Below, one piece after another: positions 35,272 to 44,102 of a stretch of 64,000 bases of DNA. Below the pieces are notes generated by a model, which worked only from the letters and a program-made list of their open reading frames with translations, did not search any database and was not told the DNA's origin. The stretch lies in NCBI GenBank assembly GCA_023412665.1, contig JAEZCA010000045.1, positions 43,107 to 107,106 on the forward strand, in the 5' to 3' direction. The position numbers and the translations under genes were made by a program. Source of the stretch: Bacillota bacterium. Lineage in GTDB: Bacteria > Bacillota > Clostridia > Acetivibrionales > DTU013. Positions within the stretch are counted from its first letter, which is position 1. Every line of letters starts with the position of its first letter.

Positions 35272-35538
35272 ATGGTACAGATCAAAAATTACATGGAGGA
35301 GATAGTATTTGGGCAGATGAAGGAGATATTGACTGATATCAATATGTGCACCTGTGAAAAATGCCTACTTGATATAGCAGCGATTGCGCTTAATGATCTT
35401 CCACCCAAATATGTTGTAACAGAGAAAGGTGAGCTTTATTCCAAGATCAATACTCTCGGCCAGCAGTTCGAGGTGGATGTTGTAGCAGCAATAACAAAGG
35501 CTGCGGTACTTGTCAAGAGAAATCCCAGGCATATTTAA
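35272..35538 (+). CDS. ComFB-family protein (late competence/c-di-nucleotide-binding type)
   Basis: 88 residues. MVQIKNYMEEIVFGQMKEI, the cysteine group CTCEKCLLDIAAIALNDLPPKY and a C-terminal helix are typical of ComFB, a small protein in competence and pilus loci. Cyanobacterial members bind c-di-GMP or c-di-AMP; that role is unproven here. It directly follows the prepilin peptidase (AGAGGAGG before ATG 35272), consistent with a pilus link. Confidence 0.8.
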   Translation: MVQIKNYMEEIVFGQMKEILTDINMCTCEKCLLDIAAIALNDLPPKYVVTEKGELYSKINTLGQQFEVDVVAAITKAAVLVKRNPRHI

Positions 35539-35604
35539 CAGCGCTGCTTCAGGCCGGCAGCATATGAATGGATACAGGGCATTGCAAAGGAGAATAATAT
35601 CGAT

Positions 35605-36045
35605 ATGCAAAAAAAGATCATTATTATAAACGGCCCCAATCTGAATATGCTTGGAACAAGGGAAACTGACGTGTACGGAACGGTTACGCTTGCAGGGATA
35701 GCCGCTGCTGTAAATAATGAAGCCCAGCAATTGGGTATGGATGTGGATTTCATACAGACCAACCATGAGGGTGAAATAATTGACAAGCTTCATGAAGCCA
35801 AAGGCAAGTATGATCTTATTATCCTAAATCCCGGTGCATATACTCATTACAGCATTGCAATAAGAGATGCGGTAAAGGCGGTTGAGCTACCCTGTATTGA
35901 AGTCCATCTAAGCAATATCCATGCCAGAGAGGAGTTCAGGAGCAAATCAGTCATAGCGCCGGTCTGCAGCGGACAGATAAGCGGTTTTGGAGCCGACAGC
36001 TATTTGGTCGCCCTGAAGGCGGCATCGATGCTTCTGCGAGAATAG
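35605..36045 (+). CDS. aroQ: 3-dehydroquinate dehydratase, type II
   Basis: 146 residues. NGPNLNMLGTRETDVYG with the catalytic Tyr, NPGAYTHYSIAIRDA, and EVHLSNIHAREEFR with the catalytic His are all present. It dehydrates 3-dehydroquinate to 3-dehydroshikimate, the substrate of the aroE product encoded 1.3 kb upstream. GGAGAATAATAT precedes ATG 35605. Confidence 0.96.
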   Translation: MQKKIIIINGPNLNMLGTRETDVYGTVTLAGIAAAVNNEAQQLGMDVDFIQTNHEGEIIDKLHEAKGKYDLIILNPGAYTHYSIAIRDAVKAVELPCIEVHLSNIHAREEFRSKSVIAPVCSGQISGFGADSYLVALKAASMLLRE

Positions 36046-36061
36046 AAAAGGAGAAATTAAA

Positions 36062-37138
36062 TTGTCTGAAATATATAAAAACAGGTTAAAAGACCTTCGT
36101 ACAAAAATGAAACTAAAAAATTCGGATGCGGCTCTTATAACAAGAAGGGTCAATTATATGTATATGTCCGGTTTTACCGGAACATCGGCGATACTGTATA
36201 TCAATCATGACAGAGCAGTACTGATAACTGATTTCAGGTATACAGAGCAGGCTGCAGCACAGGCTCCTGATTATGAAATAATCCGTTATCAGGGGAGCAT
36301 TTATGAAGAGCTGAACAAGCTGCTGGAAAGCGACAATATCAAGGAGCTGTCCTTTGAAGACAGCGATCTGACGTATTCACAATATACTGAGTATACACAA
36401 AAGCTGTCGGCGGGACTGGTCCCTCTCGGCAGGATGGTGGATGAGCTGCGCAGAGTAAAGGATGGGACTGAAGTCGAACTGATAAGTAAGGCCGCTGATA
36501 TAGCAGATAAGGTATTTTCGCACATTCTGGGCTTTATAAGGCCGGGAATATCGGAAATAGAAATTGCAGCAGAGATGGAACATCACATGAGGCGGCTCGG
36601 CGCGGAAGGCCCCTCGTTTGAAACGATCGTGGCATCCGGCACACGTGCTTCTATGCCTCACGGCGTAGCCTCTGACAAAAAAGTCGAATCGGGCGATGTG
36701 ATAACTCTTGATTTCGGAGCGATATACAAGGGATATTGCTCTGATATCACAAGGACTGTTTTTCTGAGCAAGCCCGGATATGAGATGGAAAGGATTTACA
36801 ATATTGTCCTTGAAGCAAATTTACTTGGGCTCAAAGCCGTTAAAAAAGACAGGTCCGGAATTGAGATCGATGCGGCAGCCAGAGGATATATAAGGGAAGC
36901 CGGCTACGGTGAGCGCTTCGGGCATGGGCTTGGGCATGGAGTAGGCCTTGAGATCCATGAAGATCCGACACTATCACCAAGAGGGGATATTGTGCTGCAG
37001 GATGGCATGGTAGTAACGGTTGAGCCCGGAATATACATTCCCGATCTGGGAGGCGTAAGGATCGAGGACATGGTGGTCGTAGACGGAATGAACGCCCGCG
37101 TGCTGACTGCATCAACAAAGGAAATGATAGTTCTTTAG
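36062..37138 (+). CDS. Xaa-Pro peptidase (M24B)
   Basis: 358 residues from TTG 36062, with AAAAGGAG upstream. The N-terminal creatinase-type domain precedes a pita-bread domain with the five metal ligands: VITLDFGAIYKGYCSDITRT (two Asp), GHGLGHGVGLEIHE (His), VTVEPGIYIPD and VRIEDMVVV (two Glu). It removes residues N-terminal to proline from peptides. The aroQ-peptidase-efp order is conserved in Firmicutes. Confidence 0.93.
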   Translation: MSEIYKNRLKDLRTKMKLKNSDAALITRRVNYMYMSGFTGTSAILYINHDRAVLITDFRYTEQAAAQAPDYEIIRYQGSIYEELNKLLESDNIKELSFEDSDLTYSQYTEYTQKLSAGLVPLGRMVDELRRVKDGTEVELISKAADIADKVFSHILGFIRPGISEIEIAAEMEHHMRRLGAEGPSFETIVASGTRASMPHGVASDKKVESGDVITLDFGAIYKGYCSDITRTVFLSKPGYEMERIYNIVLEANLLGLKAVKKDRSGIEIDAAARGYIREAGYGERFGHGLGHGVGLEIHEDPTLSPRGDIVLQDGMVVTVEPGIYIPDLGGVRIEDMVVVDGMNARVLTASTKEMIVL

Positions 37139-37265
37139 CCGGATATGAAAATTTTTCTTGAAATGAATGATATTTTAATTTAATATTATATAGTTACAAC
37201 AGGGTACAAATTTTACACATTAATATAAATCGGTAACAGACAGAAAACGACGGAGGTAAGGATTT

Positions 37266-37823
37266 ATGATAACAGCAGGAGAATTTAGAAACGGTGCTAC
37301 TTTTGAATTGGATGGACAGGTTTTCCAGATAGTTGAATTCCAGCATGTAAAACCAGGGAAAGGTGCTGCGTTTGTAAGGACAAAGCTCAAGAATGTCATA
37401 ACCGGCGCAACAGTTGAAAGAACCTTCAATCCTACTGACAAAATGCCCAAGGCCCACATAGAAAGAAAGGACATGCAGTATCTGTACAATGACGGTGATC
37501 TTTATTATTTTATGGATACGGAGACATATGAACAGCTGCCGATAAGCAAGGCTACGATCGGGGATACCTTCAAGTTTGTCAAAGAGAATATGGTGGTAAA
37601 GATACTTTCATTCAAGGGAAACGTATTCGGAATAGAGCCTCCGACATTTGTAGAACTGGAGATCATTGAGACCGAACCCGGCTTCAAGGGTGACACGGCA
37701 ACGGGAGCAACAAAGCCTGCAACGCTTGAAACAGGTGCGATAGTCAAGGTTCCGCTCTTTATAAACCAGGGTGATATCATAAGGATCGACACCAGGACCG
37801 GTGATTATCTGGAAAGAGCATGA
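37266..37823 (+). CDS. efp: Translation elongation factor P
   Basis: 185 residues. Three beta-barrel domains; the tip loop HVKPGKGAAFVRTKLKN carries the Lys that is modified in some bacteria, and the C-terminus has GDIIRIDTRTGDYLERA. It relieves ribosome stalling at polyproline. GGAGGT precedes ATG 37266. No modification enzyme (EpmA/YmfI) is found in the window. Confidence 0.97.
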   Translation: MITAGEFRNGATFELDGQVFQIVEFQHVKPGKGAAFVRTKLKNVITGATVERTFNPTDKMPKAHIERKDMQYLYNDGDLYYFMDTETYEQLPISKATIGDTFKFVKENMVVKILSFKGNVFGIEPPTFVELEIIETEPGFKGDTATGATKPATLETGAIVKVPLFINQGDIIRIDTRTGDYLERA

Positions 37824-37899
37824 CCGCCCTTTGTATAATGTGATTTTCGACGGGAATATTATTTAGAAGTATTATGTTTGTAATATTATGGAGGTACTT

Positions 37900-38361
37900 A
37901 TGAATTATTTAAAGGAAAAGGTAGCATATCTCAAAGGTCTTGCAGAAGGGATGCGTCTTGATTACACAACTAACGAGGGCAAGCTGCTCAAAGCGATTCT
38001 GGAAGTACTCGACGATGTCGCTCTGGCAGTTGATGATATCGAGGAAGTCCAGGAACAGCTCAGCGAGCAGGTGGATGAGATGGATGAGGACCTGGCAGAG
38101 ATCGAAAGCCTTATATATGACCTTGATGATGAAGATTGTGATGATGAAGATGACGAAGTCGACGAAGACGATTATGAGGATGACGAGGAAGAGGTATTCG
38201 CCGAATTTGACTGTCCTCACTGCGGTGAGACAGTAAATCTTCAGGATGCATTTATGAAAAAGGATACAGTTCTTTGTCCGCATTGCAATAAGGAAATTGA
38301 GATCGAATGGAGCTGTGACTGCGGGGAATGTCACGAATGTGACGATGATTCAGAGGAATAA
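37900..38361 (+). CDS. CD1247-like protein: helix, acidic stretch, zinc ribbon
   Basis: About 153 residues. A helical N-terminal domain (LKEKVAYLKGLAEGM, LLKAILEVLDDVALAVDDIE) matches the clostridial CD1247 family; then a run of Asp/Glu (residues ~70-105), then zinc-ribbon cysteines (CPHCGETV, CPHCNKEI) and a Cys-rich tail. Start ATG 37900 lies five bases after GGAGGT; ATG 37888 overlaps that site. It lies between efp and lepB and is of unknown function. Confidence 0.75.
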   Translation: MNYLKEKVAYLKGLAEGMRLDYTTNEGKLLKAILEVLDDVALAVDDIEEVQEQLSEQVDEMDEDLAEIESLIYDLDDEDCDDEDDEVDEDDYEDDEEEVFAEFDCPHCGETVNLQDAFMKKDTVLCPHCNKEIEIEWSCDCGECHECDDDSEE

Positions 38362-38468
38362 GCGCACAAGAAATCAGTAGAACGATATTTTATGACAGGT
38401 GGGTTCTGGAGACAGAAGACCCGCCTTTTTACTGGGAACTGGTCAAAATTAACTTAAGGGGTGTTGAT

Positions 38469-39071
38469 ATGTCTGTAAAAGCAGTGCTCAGAGAGATATG
38501 GGAGTGGATCGTTGTATTCGGCGTGGCGTTTCTTATTGTGTCTGTTTTGAATACAGCGGTGTTTGCTACAACACAGGTCAGACAGACTTCGATGCAGAAT
38601 ACACTGATGGAAGGCCAGCACCTTTTCGTTGAAAAACTGAGCTATGCTTTTGGTGAACCATCACGGGGAGATATAATTGTTTTTTTGGAGGACAAGTATC
38701 CTGAAAACTATTTTGACAGGATCAAGGTATACCTGACCGATGTGAGTGAAATATTCAAGCCTGTCGAGAGCAAGACTAATATCAGGCTTGTAAAGAGAGT
38801 GATAGCTACAGCGGGCGATGAAGTCGATATACGTGACGGGAAGGTGTACCTTAACGAAGAGGAGCTTTCGGAGCCATATGTCAAGGGCTTGACATACCAA
38901 AGAGAACAGCCCTTCCCGCTGAAGCTGAAGGACGGAGAGTTCCTCGTGCTGGGGGACAACCGGGAGGTCAGCAAGGACAGCAGAACCTTCGGTGTAATCG
39001 ACCGCAGACAGGTTGAAGGTAAGGCTGTATTCAGATTGTGGCCGTTGAACAAATTCGGAACACTTGCATAA
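38469..39071 (+). CDS. lepB: Signal peptidase I
   Basis: 200 residues. One N-terminal membrane helix (WIVVFGVAFLIVSVLNTAV), then the catalytic Ser in RQTSMQNTL, the catalytic Lys in RLVKRVIA, and FLVLGDNREVSKDSRTFG. It cleaves Sec signal peptides outside the membrane. The common SMxPTL motif has Asn for Pro here. GGGGTG precedes ATG 38469. A strong terminator follows. Confidence 0.93.
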   Translation: MSVKAVLREIWEWIVVFGVAFLIVSVLNTAVFATTQVRQTSMQNTLMEGQHLFVEKLSYAFGEPSRGDIIVFLEDKYPENYFDRIKVYLTDVSEIFKPVESKTNIRLVKRVIATAGDEVDIRDGKVYLNEEELSEPYVKGLTYQREQPFPLKLKDGEFLVLGDNREVSKDSRTFGVIDRRQVEGKAVFRLWPLNKFGTLA

Positions 39072-39087
39072 AAACCGGCATTATACA

Positions 39088-39125
39088 AAAAGAACTGTTC
39101 AGATCATCTGAGCAGTTCTTTTTTG
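39088..39125 (+). terminator. Terminator after lepB
   Basis: AAGAACTGTTCAGAT pairs with ATCTGAGCAGTTCTT (one G-T), then TTTTTT. It separates lepB from the spoIIIA operon. Confidence 0.85.
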
Positions 39126-39246
39126 TTTTGAACAGGTTTAACACATCCTTATAGTCATAAAATGGGACAAAGTCTAATAAGTATAGATATCGAGGCAAGC
39201 TGTTTGTTTACAAGAGGATAAGATACCGGAGAAAGGTGAGGTACGT

Positions 39247-40269
39247 ATGAAAACCTGTAATGAATGTAATCCTTCGCCAAAGGGTACAAGCAGTCTGAAA
39301 AAGGATATACTGCCGATGCTTTCAAAGAGGGTGGCAGCAGCCATTGAAGGAGCTATGATCTATGGACTTGAACCCCTTGAGGAAATACGGCTGAGGGCGG
39401 ATAAGCCCCTTGTCATGCTGAACTACTACAGGGAATGGTTCATCGGGAAGGACGGGCTGCCGGCTTCAAAGCCTTCAGGCAGCTTTACGGTAACACAGGA
39501 GGACATAAGAAATTCTGTCGAGCTGATGAGCGAGAATTCCATCTATGCTTATCAGGAGGAGATAAGAAACGGCTATATAACCATAAAAGGCGGACACAGG
39601 GTAGGCCTGACCGGAAGAGCTGTGCTTGACGGCACAGGCGTAAAAAACATAAAGGATATTTCAGGGCTCAATATAAGACTTTCGAATCAGATTTTCGGAT
39701 GCTCGTCAAAGGTTATGTGCTACATTATCAAAAATGGATCTGATATATATAACACACTTATCATATCACCGCCCCAGTGCGGTAAAACGACTATTCTCAG
39801 AGATATCGCCAGAAGCCTGAGCAACGGGATGTCCGATACGGGCTTTAAGGGCGTAAAGGTGGCAATAGTGGATGAAAGGTCTGAGCTTGCAGCATGCGTG
39901 AGGGGCATACCGCAAAATGATGTGGGGATAAGAACAGATGTGCTCGATGGCTGCCCCAAAAACATTGGTATGAAAATGATGATAAGGTCCATGTCACCAA
40001 GAGTCATAATCACCGATGAAATCGGAAACGAAGGTGACAGAGAGGCTGTGCACAATGTACTCAATGCAGGAGTCAGGATCATTACCACAGCTCACGGCTA
40101 CAATATCTCCGAGCTGAAAAGCAGGAGGGAGGTACTTATGCTGGTGGAGGATAAAGTATTTGAAAGATATATCGTACTCAATGACTCAAATGGTCCGGGA
40201 TCTCTTGCAGAGGTGATAGACGGCTCAGATATGAGTGTTGTGACAGGGGTTGATATCAATGCTGTTTAA
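39247..40269 (+). CDS. spoIIIAA: Stage III sporulation protein AA (ATPase)
   Basis: 340 residues. A secretion-type ATPase: Walker A SPPQCGKTTILRDIA, Walker B VIITDEIGNEGD, plus the N-terminal ring domain. It powers or assembles the SpoIIIA-SpoIIQ channel linking mother cell and forespore. First gene of the eight-gene operon, in the order AA to AH without a break. ATG 39247 follows GAAAGGTGAGG. In Bacillus the operon is sigma-E dependent; I cannot call a clean sigma-E box here. Confidence 0.96.
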   Translation: MKTCNECNPSPKGTSSLKKDILPMLSKRVAAAIEGAMIYGLEPLEEIRLRADKPLVMLNYYREWFIGKDGLPASKPSGSFTVTQEDIRNSVELMSENSIYAYQEEIRNGYITIKGGHRVGLTGRAVLDGTGVKNIKDISGLNIRLSNQIFGCSSKVMCYIIKNGSDIYNTLIISPPQCGKTTILRDIARSLSNGMSDTGFKGVKVAIVDERSELAACVRGIPQNDVGIRTDVLDGCPKNIGMKMMIRSMSPRVIITDEIGNEGDREAVHNVLNAGVRIITTAHGYNISELKSRREVLMLVEDKVFERYIVLNDSNGPGSLAEVIDGSDMSVVTGVDINAV

Positions 40270-40780
40270 AATAGCAGGCAGCATAATCGTCATATTATCC
40301 TGCAGCTTTCTGGGGTTCATCCTTTCAGGGGACTGCGGCAAAAGGCCTGTGCAGCTGAGAGAATTGCAGAGTCTGCTGCAAATGTTTGAAAATCAGATCA
40401 GCTACCTGTCGGACATCATCACTGAAGCTTTTGAGAGAATCGGCAGGGTCAGCGCAAGCGGGACGGGAGTCTTTTTCAGCAGAACAGTTGAAATATTGAA
40501 GGAAGGAGAAGCCGCTAATGCCTCGGAAGCATGGGAACAGGCTGTGCGGCAGAGCATCAGGAAGACGGCTCTGAACAGGGAGGATGAGGAGATCCTGATT
40601 TCATTTGGAAAATTGCTTGGTAATACGGATATCGAAGGTCAGGTAAAAAATATCCGACTGACCCTTGGACAGCTTTCGCTGCAGGAGAACAAGGCGGAGG
40701 AAAGCAGGAAAAAGAATGAAAACATGTACAGAAGTCTTGGCATGCTAGGCGGAATCGCAGTGGTGATAGTCCTTCTATAA
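40259..40780 (+). CDS. spoIIIAB: Stage III sporulation protein AB
   Basis: About 173 residues: an N-terminal helix in the membrane (IAGSIIVILSCSFLGFIL), a helical body (LRELQSLLQMFENQISYLS) and a C-terminal hydrophobic end (MLGGIAVVIVLL), like the GspF-type SpoIIIAB. It overlaps the end of spoIIIAA by 11 bases. Part of the feeding-channel complex. Confidence 0.93.
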   Translation: MLFKIAGSIIVILSCSFLGFILSGDCGKRPVQLRELQSLLQMFENQISYLSDIITEAFERIGRVSASGTGVFFSRTVEILKEGEAANASEAWEQAVRQSIRKTALNREDEEILISFGKLLGNTDIEGQVKNIRLTLGQLSLQENKAEESRKKNENMYRSLGMLGGIAVVIVLL

Positions 40781-40854
40781 ATGCATATTTTTTGTTGATA
40801 CATAATAAGTTACTTAAGATACACGGAATCATTCGAAAAGGGGTTGTTCAATTT

Positions 40855-41052
40855 ATGGGAGTTGACATGATTTTCAGAATAGCAGCTATCGGAATACTTG
40901 TGGCAGTGCTCAATCAGCTGCTGATAAGGTCGGGAAGAGAGGAACAGGCAATGATGACTACCCTTGCCGGTTTGATCGTTGTTCTTCTGATGGTTGTAAA
41001 GGAAATCGCAGTGCTTTTCGATACGGTAAAGACTATATTCAAACTCGACTGA
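40855..41052 (+). CDS. spoIIIAC: Stage III sporulation protein AC
   Basis: 65 residues, two membrane helices (IFRIAAIGILVAVLNQLL and MTTLAGLIVVLLMVVKEI). Start set at ATG 40855, matching the usual family length; earlier in-frame starts from 40792 add an unlikely extension. Paralogous to SpoIIIAD. Confidence 0.93.
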   Translation: MGVDMIFRIAAIGILVAVLNQLLIRSGREEQAMMTTLAGLIVVLLMVVKEIAVLFDTVKTIFKLD

Positions 41053-41070
41053 CATTTGGAGAGAGAATGT

Positions 41071-41457
41071 ATGGAAATTCTGCAGATAATCGGGATAGGA
41101 CTTGTGTCAACTATGTTGATCATTATTTTAAGGAAGCAGAAGCCCGAGATCGCTGTACAGGTAAGTATAGTCGCAGGGGCAATCATATTCATGCTGCTGG
41201 CTGCGAAATTATCAGCAGTTGTTGATATGCTTGATGAATATGCGGACAAGGCTGGTATAAAGCCGACTTATTTCATCACCGTGCTTAAGATCACCGGAAT
41301 AGCATATATTGCTGAATTCGGGGCTGAGATATGCAGGGACGCGGGTGAGGGAGCCATTGCATCAAAGATCGAGATGGCAGGAAAGGTCATTATCGTTGTA
41401 CTGGCAGTACCGATAATAACCTCGCTGATGGACCTGATCCTTAAAATAATGCCTTAA
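41071..41457 (+). CDS. spoIIIAD: Stage III sporulation protein AD
   Basis: About 128 residues with four membrane helices, including IIGIGLVSTMLIIILRKQKPE and ITGIAYIAEFGAEICRDAGEGAIASKIE, the SpoIIIAC/AD signature. ATG 41071 has TTGGAGAGA upstream and follows spoIIIAC by 18 bases. Confidence 0.95.
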   Translation: MEILQIIGIGLVSTMLIIILRKQKPEIAVQVSIVAGAIIFMLLAAKLSAVVDMLDEYADKAGIKPTYFITVLKITGIAYIAEFGAEICRDAGEGAIASKIEMAGKVIIVVLAVPIITSLMDLILKIMP

Positions 41458-41473
41458 CAGGAGGACAAACCCT

Positions 41474-42682
41474 ATGAGACGCAAAAGAACAAGGTCAAAG
41501 CTGGCGTTTATGTCTGTCATTATCTTTTTGCTGCTGTCTATGACAGGATACTGTATGGCCGAAGAAAGTACGGCAGTAAATGGGGAGACTGATCAGTTGA
41601 TAGAACGTCAGGCTGATATGGGAGGAATAGACAAGATAAGAAATGAACTGGAGAATTATGCTGATGCCGAAAGCTTAGGACTGCTTGGAGGTTATGATGC
41701 GGATGAACTTATGAATGATTTGCTGACCGGATCCTCCGGGTTGGACCTTAAAGGTATAGGAAGCAATGTCCTGAGGTTTTTTTTCAAGGAGTTGTACCAA
41801 AACATCGGCATCCTTATAAGAATAACCGTGCTTGTAGTAATATGCGCGCTTCTGAAAAATCTGCAGGCTGATTTTATGAGTGAAGGCGCAGGGCGGATTG
41901 CATTTTTTGTCTGCTATGTAGTGACAGTCTCAATATTACTTGTCAGCTTTGGCACGGTGATCAATATGGGCATGGGCATTATTGACAATATGGTGGGCTT
42001 TATGTACGCTACTATACCTGTTTTGCTTGCTCTGCTTATTTCCGGGGGCAATATAACGGCCGGAGGCATAATGCACCCCATTCTTCTGCTGATAGTGGAG
42101 ACAGCGGCAACGCTGATAAGGAATGTGTTTGTTCCCCTTATTTTCATGTCAAATATATTAATGATCGTAAATAACATATCCGATAAAATTCAGCTTACCA
42201 GACTTGTTAATTTGATAAAACAGATAGTTTCATGGGCCCTTGGCATCATGATGACAGTATTTATAATTGCAGTTACGCTGCAGGGCTCGTTGGGAGCAGT
42301 TATTGACGGGGCTACACAGAAGGCGGCAAAATTTGCAATCAGCACATTTATCCCGATTGTCGGAAAGACCCTCGCTGATGCTGCTGACACTGTCATAGGC
42401 TGCACGCTTCTGATAAAAAATGCTGCCGGGGTAGCGGCAATGATAGGGATACTCCTCATATGCATAGTGCCTTTGCTCAAGATCATCGCCATGGTAGGCT
42501 TGTTCAAGGCTGCCAGCGCTTTACTGGAGCCGATTTCCGAGACCAGGATAACCAACTGCATCAACGATGTGGCAGGATCGATGCTTCACATATTTGCACT
42601 GACCGCAGCAGTAGCTGTCATGTTCATTATATCCGTCACTGCGCTCATAAGTGCCGGAAACCTGAGTGCCATGTTGAGATAG
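41474..42682 (+). CDS. spoIIIAE: Stage III sporulation protein AE
   Basis: 402 residues. A signal peptide (KLAFMSVIIFLLLSMTGYCMA) is followed by an extracytoplasmic segment and about seven membrane helices, as in SpoIIIAE, the large polytopic member of the complex (ICALLKNLQADFMSEGA, FVPLIFMSNILMIVNNIS). AGGAGG precedes ATG 41474. Confidence 0.95.
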   Translation: MRRKRTRSKLAFMSVIIFLLLSMTGYCMAEESTAVNGETDQLIERQADMGGIDKIRNELENYADAESLGLLGGYDADELMNDLLTGSSGLDLKGIGSNVLRFFFKELYQNIGILIRITVLVVICALLKNLQADFMSEGAGRIAFFVCYVVTVSILLVSFGTVINMGMGIIDNMVGFMYATIPVLLALLISGGNITAGGIMHPILLLIVETAATLIRNVFVPLIFMSNILMIVNNISDKIQLTRLVNLIKQIVSWALGIMMTVFIIAVTLQGSLGAVIDGATQKAAKFAISTFIPIVGKTLADAADTVIGCTLLIKNAAGVAAMIGILLICIVPLLKIIAMVGLFKAASALLEPISETRITNCINDVAGSMLHIFALTAAVAVMFIISVTALISAGNLSAMLR

Positions 42683-42690
42683 GAGAGGCT

Positions 42691-43371
42691 ATGCTGGATT
42701 TTATAAAGGAATGGACAGTAAATATCGTAATGATGGTTTTGTTTATAGTTATTATTGAGATGCTACTCCCCAGAGGAAAAATGAAGAAGTATGTCAATCT
42801 TCTGACAGGTACGATACTCATAATCGTTATCATCGAGCCCATTACCGGACTTTTCGGGAAAGACTTTGACTTTACCGCATCTCAAACAGCGGCAGCCGGC
42901 AATATAGACAAGAAAGAAATCGAAAAAGCAGGCAAACTGCTGGAAGAAGAACAGCTGAGGCAGACGATCGAGCTTTACCGCAGCCGAATAATCGAGCAGA
43001 TCGCGCAGAGCGCAAGGGAAGTGGAAGGAGTGAAGGATGCACAGGCGGATATCATTATAAATGAGGATCATGAATCTGAGTACTTTGGAGAAATCAAGCG
43101 CATCTATATCAATGCTGTTGTCGAGAATACCGCAAAGGAAGGCTCATCTGATATAGCAGGGGGCAATAAAGAAGGGAAGGATAGTGTAGCTGTTAAAAAA
43201 GTTGAAAGCATCAAGGTAGGCGGGCATACCGGGAGTGACCCTGGCAGCGTAATAGATGACACAGGCAGTGTGATATATGACGCCGGATTGGGAGAGAGGC
43301 TGACCAGCAGGATCGGAGAAGTATTTGGAGTCGACAAGGAAAAAATTATCATAAAGCAGATACAGAGGTGA
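42691..43371 (+). CDS. spoIIIAF: Stage III sporulation protein AF
   Basis: About 226 residues: two N-terminal helices (IVMMVLFIVIIEMLLP, GTILIIVIIEPITGLFG), then a soluble ring-building-type domain with VEGVKDAQADIIIN. An open frame from 42460 overlaps spoIIIAE and is not used; ATG 42691 follows AGGAGAGG. The C-terminus has a Gly/Ser/Asp-rich stretch (~residues 165-200). Confidence 0.92.
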   Translation: MLDFIKEWTVNIVMMVLFIVIIEMLLPRGKMKKYVNLLTGTILIIVIIEPITGLFGKDFDFTASQTAAAGNIDKKEIEKAGKLLEEEQLRQTIELYRSRIIEQIAQSAREVEGVKDAQADIIINEDHESEYFGEIKRIYINAVVENTAKEGSSDIAGGNKEGKDSVAVKKVESIKVGGHTGSDPGSVIDDTGSVIYDAGLGERLTSRIGEVFGVDKEKIIIKQIQR

Positions 43372-43376
43372 GGTAA

Positions 43377-43988
43377 ATGGAAATCTTCAACGGCATAATA
43401 AAAAAAATCAGGGATTGGCTCGCCGGGCAGGACCGAAAAAAGCTGATCGAGAACACAGCTGTTGTGATAATCATCGGAGTGATAATAATTATCGCAGGTT
43501 CAGCTATGCTGAGTCCAAAAAAACAAAGTGAAGAGCCCTCTGCCCAGCAAGGCGAAAGCACAAGGGAGGTAGAAGCCAGTCAGCCGGCATATGCAGGGGA
43601 TACAACGGAAACAAGGCTGAAAACACTATTGTCCCAGATACAGGGAGTTGGAAGGGTCGATGTGATGATCACCTATTCGGCTTCCAGGGAAAATGTGCCT
43701 GCCTATGACATAAAAAAAGGCGGAAGCAGCACTGAAGAAAAGGACAGTGAGGGCGGTGAAAGAAATGTAAGAGAGGAGGAGTATGAAAGCGCACTTGCTT
43801 ATGAGGACTCGCCTGCAGGCGGAAAGCGTCCTGTGGTGCTCAAGCAGCTGGAGCCTGAGGTGAAGGGTGTACTTGTTGTGGCGCAAGGCGCTGGCAGCGT
43901 CGAAGTAAGGGACAGAATATGCAATGCAGTGACAGTTGTCCTTGATGTGCCGCTGCATAAGGTACAAGTGATCCAAATGAAAAAGTAA
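43377..43988 (+). CDS. spoIIIAG: Stage III sporulation protein AG
   Basis: 203 residues: short cytoplasmic start, one membrane helix (TAVVIIIGVIIIIAGSAML), a disordered Ser/Glu/Gln linker and a ring-building domain (LLSQIQGVGRVDVMITYSAS, GVLVVAQGAGSVEVRDRI). In Bacillus it forms a large ring in the intermembrane space. ATG 43377 follows AGAGGTGAGG. Confidence 0.94.
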   Translation: MEIFNGIIKKIRDWLAGQDRKKLIENTAVVIIIGVIIIIAGSAMLSPKKQSEEPSAQQGESTREVEASQPAYAGDTTETRLKTLLSQIQGVGRVDVMITYSASRENVPAYDIKKGGSSTEEKDSEGGERNVREEEYESALAYEDSPAGGKRPVVLKQLEPEVKGVLVVAQGAGSVEVRDRICNAVTVVLDVPLHKVQVIQMKK

Positions 43989-44102
43989 ATAATTTTCTTT
44001 TGAACAGATGCGTTATAAACGTATGTAGACCTGAATATATTATTTATTAAGATGGACAAAAATAAAATAAACATTTGCAAGTTTCATGAAGGGGGCAGAG
44101 TG

